Below are positions 1 to 7,213 of a DNA stretch of 64,000 nt, piece by piece; position 1 is the stretch's first letter, and each line of letters starts with the position of its first letter. The stretch lies in NCBI RefSeq assembly GCF_001905735.1, contig NZ_LISW01000003.1, positions 620,341-684,340 of the forward strand, in the 5' to 3' direction. The notes beneath the pieces were generated by a model. The model was given only the letters and a program-made list of their open reading frames with translations. It had not been told where the DNA came from and ran no database searches. The stretch comes from Streptomyces sp. CB01249 (GTDB taxonomy: Bacteria > Actinomycetota > Actinomycetes > Streptomycetales > Streptomycetaceae). Made by a program: the position numbers and the translations under genes.

Positions 1-800
1 TGCTCACCGCGCTCAAGCGCAGCGAGAAGCCGGCCGACGAGGACCATCCGCTGGGGTACGGCCCCGAGCGGTACATCTGGGCGCTGCTGGCGTCCGTCGC
101 GACGTTCGTCGGCGGCGCGGTCTTCTCGATCTACGACGGGGTGCACACGCTGCTCGCGGGCGAGGACCTGGGCAGCCCACTGATCTCGTACCTCGTGCTC
201 GTCGTCGCCTTCCTCCTCGAGGGCTTCTCGCTGCGGACCGGGCTCAGGCAGGTCCGCCAGGAGGCCGAGGAACTGGGCGCGCCCGCCCGGCACTACTTCC
301 GGCGCACCCCGGACACCGCGGTCAAGGCCGTCGTGATGGAGGACTCGGCGGCCCTGCTCGGCCTGCTGCTCGCGGCGGGCGGCCTGCTCGGCGGCCAGCT
401 GACCGGGTCCGGGGTCTGGGACGGCATCGCCTCACTGCTGATCGGTGCGCTGCTGGTGTACGTGGCGTGGGTGCTCGGCCGGTCCAACGTCCAGCTGCTG
501 ATCGGGCGGCCGGTGTCGGCGCCGATGCGCGACGGCATCCGGGAGGAGCTGCTCGGCGTCGACCACCTCATCTCCGTACTGGAGCTGACCACGCTCATCC
601 AGGGTCCGGACGAGATCCTGGTCGCCGCGAAGGTCGACTTCCGGGACACCGTCACCGCCGAACAGGTCGAGACGGCCTGCGAGGAGGCCGAGCGCCGGCT
701 GCGGCAGCGGTACGCGTCCATCAAGCGGGTCTACCTGGACCCCACATCGGGCCGCGAGGCACGCCGCCGGGCCCGCGCGGCGGAGGGGGAGGGCTCCTGA
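1..800 (+). CDS. Cation diffusion facilitator (CDF) efflux transporter, 5'-truncated
   Basis: The reading frame is open from the window edge (first full codon at base 3) to a TGA at 798-800, so the gene begins outside the window. The visible part opens with the charged stretch EDHPLGYGPERYIW, typical of CDF proteins just before a membrane helix. Hydrophobic segments follow (around LLASVATFVGGAVFSIYDGV, then LVLVVAFLLEGFSL, then a pair after AVVMEDSAALLG), and then a soluble C-terminal domain of about 90 residues with the fold order expected of the cytoplasmic metal-sensing domain. The family exports divalent cations such as Zn2+, Co2+ or Fe2+ in exchange for protons; the metal cannot be told here. 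Next gene converges, 10 bp away. Confidence 0.85.
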   Translation, partial: LTALKRSEKPADEDHPLGYGPERYIWALLASVATFVGGAVFSIYDGVHTLLAGEDLGSPLISYLVLVVAFLLEGFSLRTGLRQVRQEAEELGAPARHYFRRTPDTAVKAVVMEDSAALLGLLLAAGGLLGGQLTGSGVWDGIASLLIGALLVYVAWVLGRSNVQLLIGRPVSAPMRDGIREELLGVDHLISVLELTTLIQGPDEILVAAKVDFRDTVTAEQVETACEEAERRLRQRYASIKRVYLDPTSGREARRRARAAEGEGS

Positions 801-810
801 AACCCGGTCC

Positions 811-1590
811 TCAGAGCAGCCCCGCCGCGTCCAGCAGGTAGTCCGTCATCGGGTCGTAGAAGCGCGGGTCCAGGACGTGGTCGTCCAGGGGGATCGCGAC
901 CTGGAGGGTGCCCTCGGACTCGCCGAGGAACAGGGCGGGGTCGTTGCAGTCCGCGTAGCCGATGGCGTCCAGGCCGCGCTGGGCGGCGCATCCGGCCCAG
1001 CCGTGGTCGGCGACGACGAGGTCGGGCAGCGGGCGGCCCTCGCGTTCCAGGCCGTCGAGGATGGCGGCCATCGGGGCCGGGGAGTGGGTGTGCCAGAGCG
1101 TCGCGCCGCGCTCCTGGACGGCGACGTCCGCGAACTGGAAGACCATGCCCTCGTCGGCCATCAGCCCGCCCGGGATCCGGACGATCTCGCAGCCGGCCGC
1201 CCGCAGCGCCTGCGCGGTCTGGCGGTGGACGTCGAGCAGGCCGCCGGGGTGGCCGGTGGCGAAGAGGACCCGCTCGGTGCCCTCGACGGCCTTGCGGAGC
1301 CGGGCGGCGGCCCGTTCCAGGGCGTCGACGGTCAGCTCGGGGTCGATGGTGTCCTGCCCGAACCGGTGCTCCGGATCGTCGCTGACCCCGCACCGCTCGG
1401 CCATCACGGCCAGCACGTCCTGCTCGTCGCGCCACCGGTCGCCCAGCTCCAGGCCCAGCCAGTAGTGCCGGTCCCCGTTGGCCAGGCTGCGGTAGTGGGC
1501 CAGGTTGTTGTCGCGCGGGGTGGCGACGTCCCCCGCGATGCGCGTACGGACGAGGTGTTCGACGAGGGCGGCGCGGCTGGGTATCGGCAT
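811..1590 (-). CDS. Phosphatase-like protein of an actinobacterial conserved family
   Basis: A 259-residue protein starting MPIPSRAALVEHLV at an ATG on 1588-1590; the frame is open 53 codons further upstream, but that stretch is of poor quality and crosses the putative DasR site, so I prefer this start. I recognise it as the conserved actinobacterial 'phosphatase' family (Pfam Phosphatase, from memory). Visible features are an N-terminal helical part, the segment VLFATGHPGGLLDVHRQ, a histidine-containing ATLWHTHSPAPM, and DLVVADHGWAG. These look like an alpha/beta hydrolase-type core, but the biochemical role is unproven. It is divergent from the glycosyltransferase gene and shares that intergenic region with two DasR-like sites. 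Confidence 0.6.
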   Translation of the reverse strand: MPIPSRAALVEHLVRTRIAGDVATPRDNNLAHYRSLANGDRHYWLGLELGDRWRDEQDVLAVMAERCGVSDDPEHRFGQDTIDPELTVDALERAAARLRKAVEGTERVLFATGHPGGLLDVHRQTAQALRAAGCEIVRIPGGLMADEGMVFQFADVAVQERGATLWHTHSPAPMAAILDGLEREGRPLPDLVVADHGWAGCAAQRGLDAIGYADCNDPALFLGESEGTLQVAIPLDDHVLDPRFYDPMTDYLLDAAGLL

Positions 1591-1708
1591 GGGGCCATTG
1601 TGCCGTGGCGCGTGCCCGGCGTCCCGGCGGTCCGCAGGGCGGATGTTGCGTGCCCGTTCATCCGCCCGTGACCTGGAGCTTTCCGCTCCGCTCGGGCCTC
1701 CGCGTGAA

Positions 1709-1724
1709 ATGGGTATAGACCACT
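1709..1724. promoter_or_regulatory. DasR-like operator (dre), upstream copy
   Basis: On the reverse strand this reads AGTGGTCTATACCCAT. The core and left half agree with the dre consensus for the GlcNAc-responsive GntR regulator DasR (AGTGGTCTAGACCACT). It lies between the phosphatase-like gene and the GT2 gene and has an inverted partner 57 bp away. Confidence 0.55.
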
Positions 1725-1765
1725 GACTTTGCGCCAACCCCTGTCTCATTCACCGGCGGGCGCCA

Positions 1766-1781
1766 AGTGGTCTATACCTTT
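1766..1781. promoter_or_regulatory. DasR-like operator (dre), downstream copy
   Basis: Reads AGTGGTCTATACCTTT on the + strand. The left half-site is perfect and the right half weak. It is directly followed by a TTGACA at 1780-1785 that could be a -35 element for the glycosyltransferase gene, so binding here could block that promoter. With the copy at 1709 it forms a head-to-head pair. Confidence 0.5.
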
Positions 1782-1839
1782 GACACTAGGGTGGGGTGGG
1801 TCACCCGATACCGGGACATGCACAGCCTTGGGGGGCCAT

Positions 1840-3516
1840 ATGACCGTGCATCACTTGCCGCAACCACCGTCCGACCGCGAGCTCTACTGGTACTTCGGGC
1901 CACAGCGCCGCTGGGTACTGATCAGCTCCTCGCTCGCCTTCGTGCTCACGGCGGCGACCATGTTCACCTTCGCCCTGCGCACCCCGGCCCTCTGGGCCTT
2001 TCTCGCGGTGCTCTCCCTCAACGTCGTCGCGCTCGCGCTCTCCTCGGTCAACAGCCTGCGCGCCCGACGGCTGACCAGGCGTTCGCACGAAGTGCTCGTC
2101 CACGCCTGGGACCCGCCCGAGCTGCCCACCGTCGACCTGTACCTGCCGACCTGCGGGGAACCGCTCGCCGTCCTGGACAACGCCTACCGCGCGGTCGCCG
2201 CCCTGGACTGGCCGGACGCGCTGACCGTCTGGGTGCTGGACGACGCCGACAGCCCCGAGGTGGCCGCGCTGGCCGCCGCGTACGGCTTCCGCTACGTCGT
2301 ACGGCCCGACCGGGGGCATCTGAAGAAGGCGGGCAACCTCAACCACGCGCTCACCCTGAGCAGCGCCGAGCACATCGCCATCCTGGACGCCGACTTCGCG
2401 CCCAGGCCCGACTTCCTGCGCCACCTCGTGCCGTATCTGGCCGACCCCTGCGTCGGCATCGTGCAGAGCCCGCAGTGCTTCGACACCGACGAGACCATGG
2501 GGTGGATCCAGCGCGCCGCCGGGTCGGCCCAGGAGTGGTTCTTCCGCTGGATCCAGCCCTCCCGGGACGCGAGCGACGCGGCGATCTGCTGCGGCAGCAA
2601 CGCGGTCTACCGGCGCAGCGCCATCGACCGGGCCGGCGGCTTCGCGCGGCTCGACCACAGCGAGGACCTGTACACCGGACTCGCTCTGCACGCCGAGGGG
2701 TTCAGAACCCTGTACGTGCCGGTGCTGGTCGCCAAGGGCACCTCGCCGGACAACCTCGCCGCCTACCTCAACCAGCAGTACCGCTGGGCGATGGGCAACC
2801 TGCACCTGCTGGGCACCCCGGTCCTCAAGCGGATGGGCGCGCCCTGGCGGATGCGGCTCTGCTTCCACGAGGGGATCGTCGGCTATCTGACGACGGTGGT
2901 GAACACCTTCGCCGCGCCGCTGCCGCCGCTCGTGATGATGATCTGGTACCCGGACCACATCCGGCCCTGGCACGTCCTGCCGCTCCTCGCGCCGCTGTGG
3001 CTGTGGCACGTGCTGCTGCCCCGGATCAGCCGGACCCGCTGGCGGATCGAGGTGATCCGGGCCAACGTCCTGATGAGCGTGGCCGCCGGGGCCGCCGTCT
3101 GGCACACCCTGCGCGGGCGCAGCGCCGCCTGGGTGCCGACCGGGGCGGCCGGGGGCGGGAAGTCCGGCGCGCTGGCCCGCCGGGTGGTGCTCGTCTCGCT
3201 CGGCTGGCTGGTCTGCTCCACCTCGGCGGCCGCCGCCGGGCTCGCCCTGGCCGTCGCCCGCAACGGCTGGGAGCCCAACTGGGGGCTCGGCCTCTATGTG
3301 CTGGTCCAGCTCCAGATCAACACCCCGCTGATCCGCGACCTGCTCACCGAACTGCGCCCGGCCGCCGCACCCCGGCCCGCCCGCGCCCCGCGCCGTCCCG
3401 GCACCGCCGTCCTGCCCCGGCGCTGGCCGGAGGCGCTCGCCGTCACCGCAACGCTCGTGCTCACCGCGCTGCTCGCCTCCGGCTGGGTCAACCCCATGCT
3501 GCCCTGGCTGAGCTGA
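1840..3516 (+). CDS. Cellulose-synthase-like family 2 glycosyltransferase
   Basis: A 558-residue membrane glycosyltransferase. Two N-terminal helices (about residues 20-70) precede a cytosolic GT-A domain with the processive beta-glycan synthase motifs in order: DDAD at 134-137, DxD (D183-A-D185), an ED pair in HSED at 275-276 in the TED position, and QxxRW (Q312, R315-W316). Three or four C-terminal helices follow, forming the presumed translocation channel. I chose ATG 1840 (MTVHHLPQ) because the upstream frame runs through the operator region. It likely polymerises a beta-linked glycan from a UDP-sugar at the membrane. No PilZ domain is visible. It is 16 bp upstream of the AT3-SGNH-GH16 gene, almost certainly in one operon. 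It is not the canonical cslA locus, since no glxA neighbour is present. Confidence 0.85.
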   Translation: MTVHHLPQPPSDRELYWYFGPQRRWVLISSSLAFVLTAATMFTFALRTPALWAFLAVLSLNVVALALSSVNSLRARRLTRRSHEVLVHAWDPPELPTVDLYLPTCGEPLAVLDNAYRAVAALDWPDALTVWVLDDADSPEVAALAAAYGFRYVVRPDRGHLKKAGNLNHALTLSSAEHIAILDADFAPRPDFLRHLVPYLADPCVGIVQSPQCFDTDETMGWIQRAAGSAQEWFFRWIQPSRDASDAAICCGSNAVYRRSAIDRAGGFARLDHSEDLYTGLALHAEGFRTLYVPVLVAKGTSPDNLAAYLNQQYRWAMGNLHLLGTPVLKRMGAPWRMRLCFHEGIVGYLTTVVNTFAAPLPPLVMMIWYPDHIRPWHVLPLLAPLWLWHVLLPRISRTRWRIEVIRANVLMSVAAGAAVWHTLRGRSAAWVPTGAAGGGKSGALARRVVLVSLGWLVCSTSAAAAGLALAVARNGWEPNWGLGLYVLVQLQINTPLIRDLLTELRPAAAPRPARAPRRPGTAVLPRRWPEALAVTATLVLTALLASGWVNPMLPWLS

Positions 3517-3532
3517 AAGGCCCTCACCCGCA

Positions 3533-6469
3533 ATGTCCGCTCCCGCCGCGCTGCGGCCCGTGCACCTCACCTCTCCTCCCCCGCCCGCGCACCGGACCCG
3601 CTTCCGCCCCGACATCGAAGGGCTCCGGGCGTTCGCCGTGCTGGCCGTCCTCGCCTTCCACGCCTCCGTGCCGGGGCTGGCCGGCGGCTTCGTCGGCGTG
3701 GACGTCTTCCTCGTCATATCCGGCTATCTGATCACCGGGCTCCTGGTCCGGGAGGCCGTCACCACCGGACGCGTCCGGCTGGGCGAGTTCTTCGCGCGCC
3801 GGGCCCGCCGGCTGCTGCCGTCGGCGGCGGTGGTCCTGGTCGCGGTCGCGGCGGCCGGGGCCTGGCTGACCGTGCCGCTGCGCCGTACGGACCTGGAGAA
3901 CGACGTCGTCGCGGCGGCCCTGTCCGTGGCCAACTGGCGGTTCGTCCACCAGCGCACCGACTATCTGGCGGCCGGTCAGGACGAGAGCCCGCTGCTGCAC
4001 TTCTGGTCGCTGGCGGTGGAGGAGCAGTTCTATCTGTGCTGGGGCCCGCTGCTCGCCCTGCTCGCCTTCCTCACCGCCCGCGCGGTGCGCCGGGGCCGGG
4101 CCCTGCGGCCGGTGGCGGTCGCCGTCACCGCCGTGCTGACCCTGGTCTCCTTCGCCCTGGCGCTGCGCTGGACGGACGACTCCGTCTCGCTGGCGTACCT
4201 CGGCACGCCGTCCCGGGTCTGGCAGTTCGGCACCGGCGCGCTGCTGGCACTGCTGCCCTGGCATCTGCTGCCCGGCCCGCGCGTGCTGCGGCTGCTGTGC
4301 GGGTGGGCGGGCGCGGGCGCGCTCGTGTGGTGCGTGCTGCGGTACGACGCGTCGACGCCGTATCCCGGTTACGCGGCGCTCGTCCCGACCCTGGCCACGG
4401 CGGCGGTCCTGCTCGCCGGGGCGCCCGGCCGGGGGCCCGAGGCGCCCGCGCGTCTCGGGGTCGGGCGGCTGCTCGGGCTGCGCGGCCCCCGGGCGGTCGG
4501 CCGGCTGTCGTACACGCTGTACCTGTGGCACTGGCCGGTGCTCGTGCTGGCCGAGGCCCGCTTCGGCACCCTGGGCTGGCCCGCCAGGGTGGCGCTCACG
4601 GCGGCCTCGGTGCTGCCCGCCCTGGCCACCCGGCACTGGGTCGAGCGGCCGCTGCGCCACAGCCGTACGGTCTCCGAGCTGCCCCGGCGCGGTCTCGCAC
4701 TGGGCGTCGCGTCCGTCGTCATCCCGCTCGTCCTGGCCCTGGTGGTCGGCACCACCACGCTGAAGCTGCTCGGCCCGGCCACCCCGGTGGACCTGAAGGG
4801 CCTGCCCGCGGGCGCGGTCACCGGCCCCACCCTGCTGGCCCGGACCGGGGCGCAGGCGGGCGCACCGAACCGCCCCATCGTGCCCAACCCCGTCCAGGCC
4901 CGGCAGAGCTTCCCGCCGGACGAGGCGTGCGAGGTGGCCCCGGCGGTCACGAGCAGCCCGCCCTGCCTGTTCGGGGCGGTGGACAGCCCCGACCGGGTCG
5001 TCCTGCTCGGCGACTCGCACGCGGGGCAGTGGTTCTCCCCGCTGCTCAGCCTGGCCGCCGAACGCGGCTGGGCGCTCGAAGAGCTGGTGAAGCAGGGCTG
5101 CCCCCTGGCGGAGCTGACCGTGGTGAATCCGCAGCTGGGGCGGGCGTACCACGAGTGCGACACCTGGCGGGCGGCGAGCCTCGCCCGGCTGGCCGAGGGC
5201 CCGAAGCCCCGGCTGATCGTCGTCTCCTCGCTGAACCGCTACACCGATGACCAGGACGCGCTGCTCAGGGGCTGGGAGCGGACGCTGAAGCCGCTGCGGG
5301 CGCTCGGGGTGCCGATCGTGTACATCGAGGACACCCCGGTCCCGGGCCGCGACGTCCCCGCCTGCGTCTCCGGGCACCTCGCGGACCCTGAGCCCTGCGC
5401 CTTCGACCGGAAGAAGTCCCGGTGGCCCGACCCGCTGGCCCGGAAGGCGGCGGCCGGCAGGCTGCCGGGGGTGCGGTCCGTCTCCGTGAACCCGGTGCTG
5501 TGCCCGGCCTCCGGCCCGACGTGCCCGGCGGTCCTGGACCGGGTCCTGCTCTACCGCGACGACACCCACCTGACCGATGTGGCCGCCGTGGTGCTGGCGC
5601 CCCGCCTCGAACGGCTCCTCACGGAGGCGGCGGGCCTCGGGACCGGCGACGGCTGGACCACCCTGCTGGACGAGACGTTCGACGGGCCCAGGGGCAGCCG
5701 CCCGGCCGCCTCCCGGTGGCTGTACGACAAGGGCACCTGCTATCCGGGCTGCCCGGCCGCGCAGTGGGGCACCGGCGAGATCGAGACCATGACCGACTCC
5801 ACGGACAACGTCCGGCTGGACGGCGAGGGGGCGCTGGAGATCGTGCCGACGCGGCGTGACGGGCGGTGGTACTCGGGCCGCATCGAGTCCCGGCGCTCCG
5901 ACTTCGCGCCGCCGCCCGGGGGCGTCCTGCGCATCGAGGCGTCGATCGCCCTGCCGGACGTGTCCGGCGAGGCGGCCGGGGGCTACTGGCCCGCCTTCTG
6001 GACGATGGGCGCCGGGCTGCGCGACGGGTACACCGGCTGGCCGGCCACCGGCGAGATCGACGTCATGGAGTCCGTCAACGGGCGCGAGTCGGTCTTCGGC
6101 ACCCTGCACTGCGGGACGCTCGACGGCGGCCCCTGCGAGGAGCCGGTGGGGCTCACCTCGCCCCGGCAGAAGTGCGCGGGCTGCCGCGGCGCCTTCCACA
6201 CGTACGCCGTGGAGGTCGACACCGCACCGGGCGCCGAGGAGGTCCGCTGGACCCTGGACGGCCGGGTGTACCACCGGGTGAAGGCGTCCGCGACGGGCAT
6301 GGACGCCTGGGAGGCGGCGCTGCTGCGCGGCCAGTTCCTGATCCTGGACGTGGCGATGGGCGGGGCGCTCCCGGCCGCCGACGGCGCTACGCCGGGCCCC
6401 GCGACGGAACCGGGCCACCCGATGCGGGTCGACCGGGTCACGGTGTCCACCCGGGAGGGCGCCGCCTAG
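3533..6469 (+). CDS. AT3-SGNH O-acyltransferase fused to a GH16 beta-glucanase domain
   Basis: A 978-residue three-part protein. Residues about 24-400 are an acyltransferase-3 membrane domain (DIEGLRAFAVLAVL at the start, LLHFWSLAVEEQFYL, SYTLYLWHWPV). Residues about 480-700 are an SGNH esterase/transferase domain with GDSH at 493-496 and the catalytic D676-x-x-H679. Residues about 705-978 are a glycoside hydrolase family 16 domain with the ExDxxE signature GEIDVMES (E841, D843, E846). AT3-SGNH proteins O-acylate cell-surface glycans; GH16 enzymes cut or transglycosylate beta-1,3/1,4-glucans. Together with the GT2 gene 16 bp upstream, this suggests synthesis, acylation and trimming of one extracellular beta-glycan. 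The fusion reads through in one frame with no sign of a frameshift. The stop codon overlaps the convergent TetR gene by 4 bp. Confidence 0.85.
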   Translation: MSAPAALRPVHLTSPPPPAHRTRFRPDIEGLRAFAVLAVLAFHASVPGLAGGFVGVDVFLVISGYLITGLLVREAVTTGRVRLGEFFARRARRLLPSAAVVLVAVAAAGAWLTVPLRRTDLENDVVAAALSVANWRFVHQRTDYLAAGQDESPLLHFWSLAVEEQFYLCWGPLLALLAFLTARAVRRGRALRPVAVAVTAVLTLVSFALALRWTDDSVSLAYLGTPSRVWQFGTGALLALLPWHLLPGPRVLRLLCGWAGAGALVWCVLRYDASTPYPGYAALVPTLATAAVLLAGAPGRGPEAPARLGVGRLLGLRGPRAVGRLSYTLYLWHWPVLVLAEARFGTLGWPARVALTAASVLPALATRHWVERPLRHSRTVSELPRRGLALGVASVVIPLVLALVVGTTTLKLLGPATPVDLKGLPAGAVTGPTLLARTGAQAGAPNRPIVPNPVQARQSFPPDEACEVAPAVTSSPPCLFGAVDSPDRVVLLGDSHAGQWFSPLLSLAAERGWALEELVKQGCPLAELTVVNPQLGRAYHECDTWRAASLARLAEGPKPRLIVVSSLNRYTDDQDALLRGWERTLKPLRALGVPIVYIEDTPVPGRDVPACVSGHLADPEPCAFDRKKSRWPDPLARKAAAGRLPGVRSVSVNPVLCPASGPTCPAVLDRVLLYRDDTHLTDVAAVVLAPRLERLLTEAAGLGTGDGWTTLLDETFDGPRGSRPAASRWLYDKGTCYPGCPAAQWGTGEIETMTDSTDNVRLDGEGALEIVPTRRDGRWYSGRIESRRSDFAPPPGGVLRIEASIALPDVSGEAAGGYWPAFWTMGAGLRDGYTGWPATGEIDVMESVNGRESVFGTLHCGTLDGGPCEEPVGLTSPRQKCAGCRGAFHTYAVEVDTAPGAEEVRWTLDGRVYHRVKASATGMDAWEAALLRGQFLILDVAMGGALPAADGATPGPATEPGHPMRVDRVTVSTREGAA

Positions 6470-7095
6470 GTCCTGTCTTCGGACTCCCCCGCCGCCGCGA
6501 AGGCGCCCCGGGCCAGCCGGTGCAGCAGCGCCGCCGTCTCGGTGCGCCCGGGCAGGGCTCCGGGGCGGCCCAGGTGCGGGGTGGAGTTCAGCAGCCCGAA
6601 GACCGCGTGGACGGCGGCGCGGGCCTCGTGTTCGGGCAGGTCCGGGTAGAGGTCGCGGACGACGGCGACCCACACCTCGACGTACTGCCGCTGAAGGCGG
6701 CGCACCCGCTTGCGGTCGGTGTCCCGCAGGCGGTCCAGCTCCCGGTCGTGCAGGGTGATCAGGGGGCGGTCGTCGAGGGCGAAGTCGATGTGGCCCTCGA
6801 TGAGCGCGTCCAGCAGGGCCTCGGGCGATCCGTCGCCGGAGGCGGCGTCCTCGGTCACCCGGAGCTCCCCGCCGGCCAGCAGCCGTTCGCTGATGCCGAC
6901 GAGGAGCTCGGCGAGCATCGCGTCCTTGCCGGGGAAGTGCCGGTAGAGACCGGGGCCGCTGATGCCGACGGCGGCCCCTATCTCGTCGACGCCGACACCG
7001 TGGAAGCCGCGCTCGGCGAAGAGCCGGGCGGCCTCCCGGAGGATCTGCTCGCGGCGGGTGGGAGCCGCGACGCGGGCGGCGGCATGGGTGCTCAT
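6466..7095 (-). CDS. TetR-family regulator, probable repressor of the leucine-degradation operon
   Basis: A 209-residue protein with an N-terminal TetR helix-turn-helix at about residues 15-60 (REQILREAARLFAERGF, then VDEIGAAVGISGPGLYRHF) and a variable ligand-binding C-terminal domain. It is divergent from the acyl-CoA carboxylase operon, and two copies of a 16-bp GTTA-CG-CT-TTAAC element lie in the shared 118-bp spacer. By position, and by analogy with Liu-type TetR regulators, it probably senses an acyl-CoA of the branched-chain amino acid pathway; this is inference. ATG 7095 gives a normal N-terminus. Its 3' end overlaps the AT3-SGNH-GH16 gene by 4 bp in convergent orientation. Confidence 0.85.
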   Translation of the reverse strand: MSTHAAARVAAPTRREQILREAARLFAERGFHGVGVDEIGAAVGISGPGLYRHFPGKDAMLAELLVGISERLLAGGELRVTEDAASGDGSPEALLDALIEGHIDFALDDRPLITLHDRELDRLRDTDRKRVRRLQRQYVEVWVAVVRDLYPDLPEHEARAAVHAVFGLLNSTPHLGRPGALPGRTETAALLHRLARGAFAAAGESEDRT

Positions 7096-7118
7096 GAGCA
7101 GCCATTCTAGACAGGCGG

Positions 7119-7160
7119 GTTAGCGCTCGTTAACCTGTGATCACGTTAACGCTCATTAAC
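7119..7160. promoter_or_regulatory. Paired operator for the divergent TetR gene / carboxylase operon
   Basis: Two 16-bp imperfect palindromes, GTTAGCGCTCGTTAAC at 7119-7134 and GTTAACGCTCATTAAC at 7145-7160, are direct repeats 26 bp apart. They lie between the TetR start (7095) and the carboxylase start (7214). Size, symmetry and AT-rich ends fit TetR operators. Confidence 0.65.
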
Positions 7161-7213
7161 ACGGTGGCGTTGGCGATCGGAACGGCGCGGTACGGGCAAG
7201 GGGGCTCGACACG

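Noticed and set aside
1840..3516. Canonical cslA cellulose-like synthase
   Set aside because: The protein is of that superfamily, but the glxA and cslZ neighbours are missing and an AT3-SGNH-GH16 gene is present instead.
1801..3717. 638-codon minus-strand frame opposite the glycosyltransferase
   Set aside because: Shadow frame; the plus-strand protein has all GT2 motifs.
3524..7105. 1193-codon open frame on the minus strand
   Set aside because: It is the antisense shadow of the AT3-SGNH-GH16 gene and reads as Arg/Gly/Pro-rich sequence with no domain; long antisense frames are expected in high-GC DNA.
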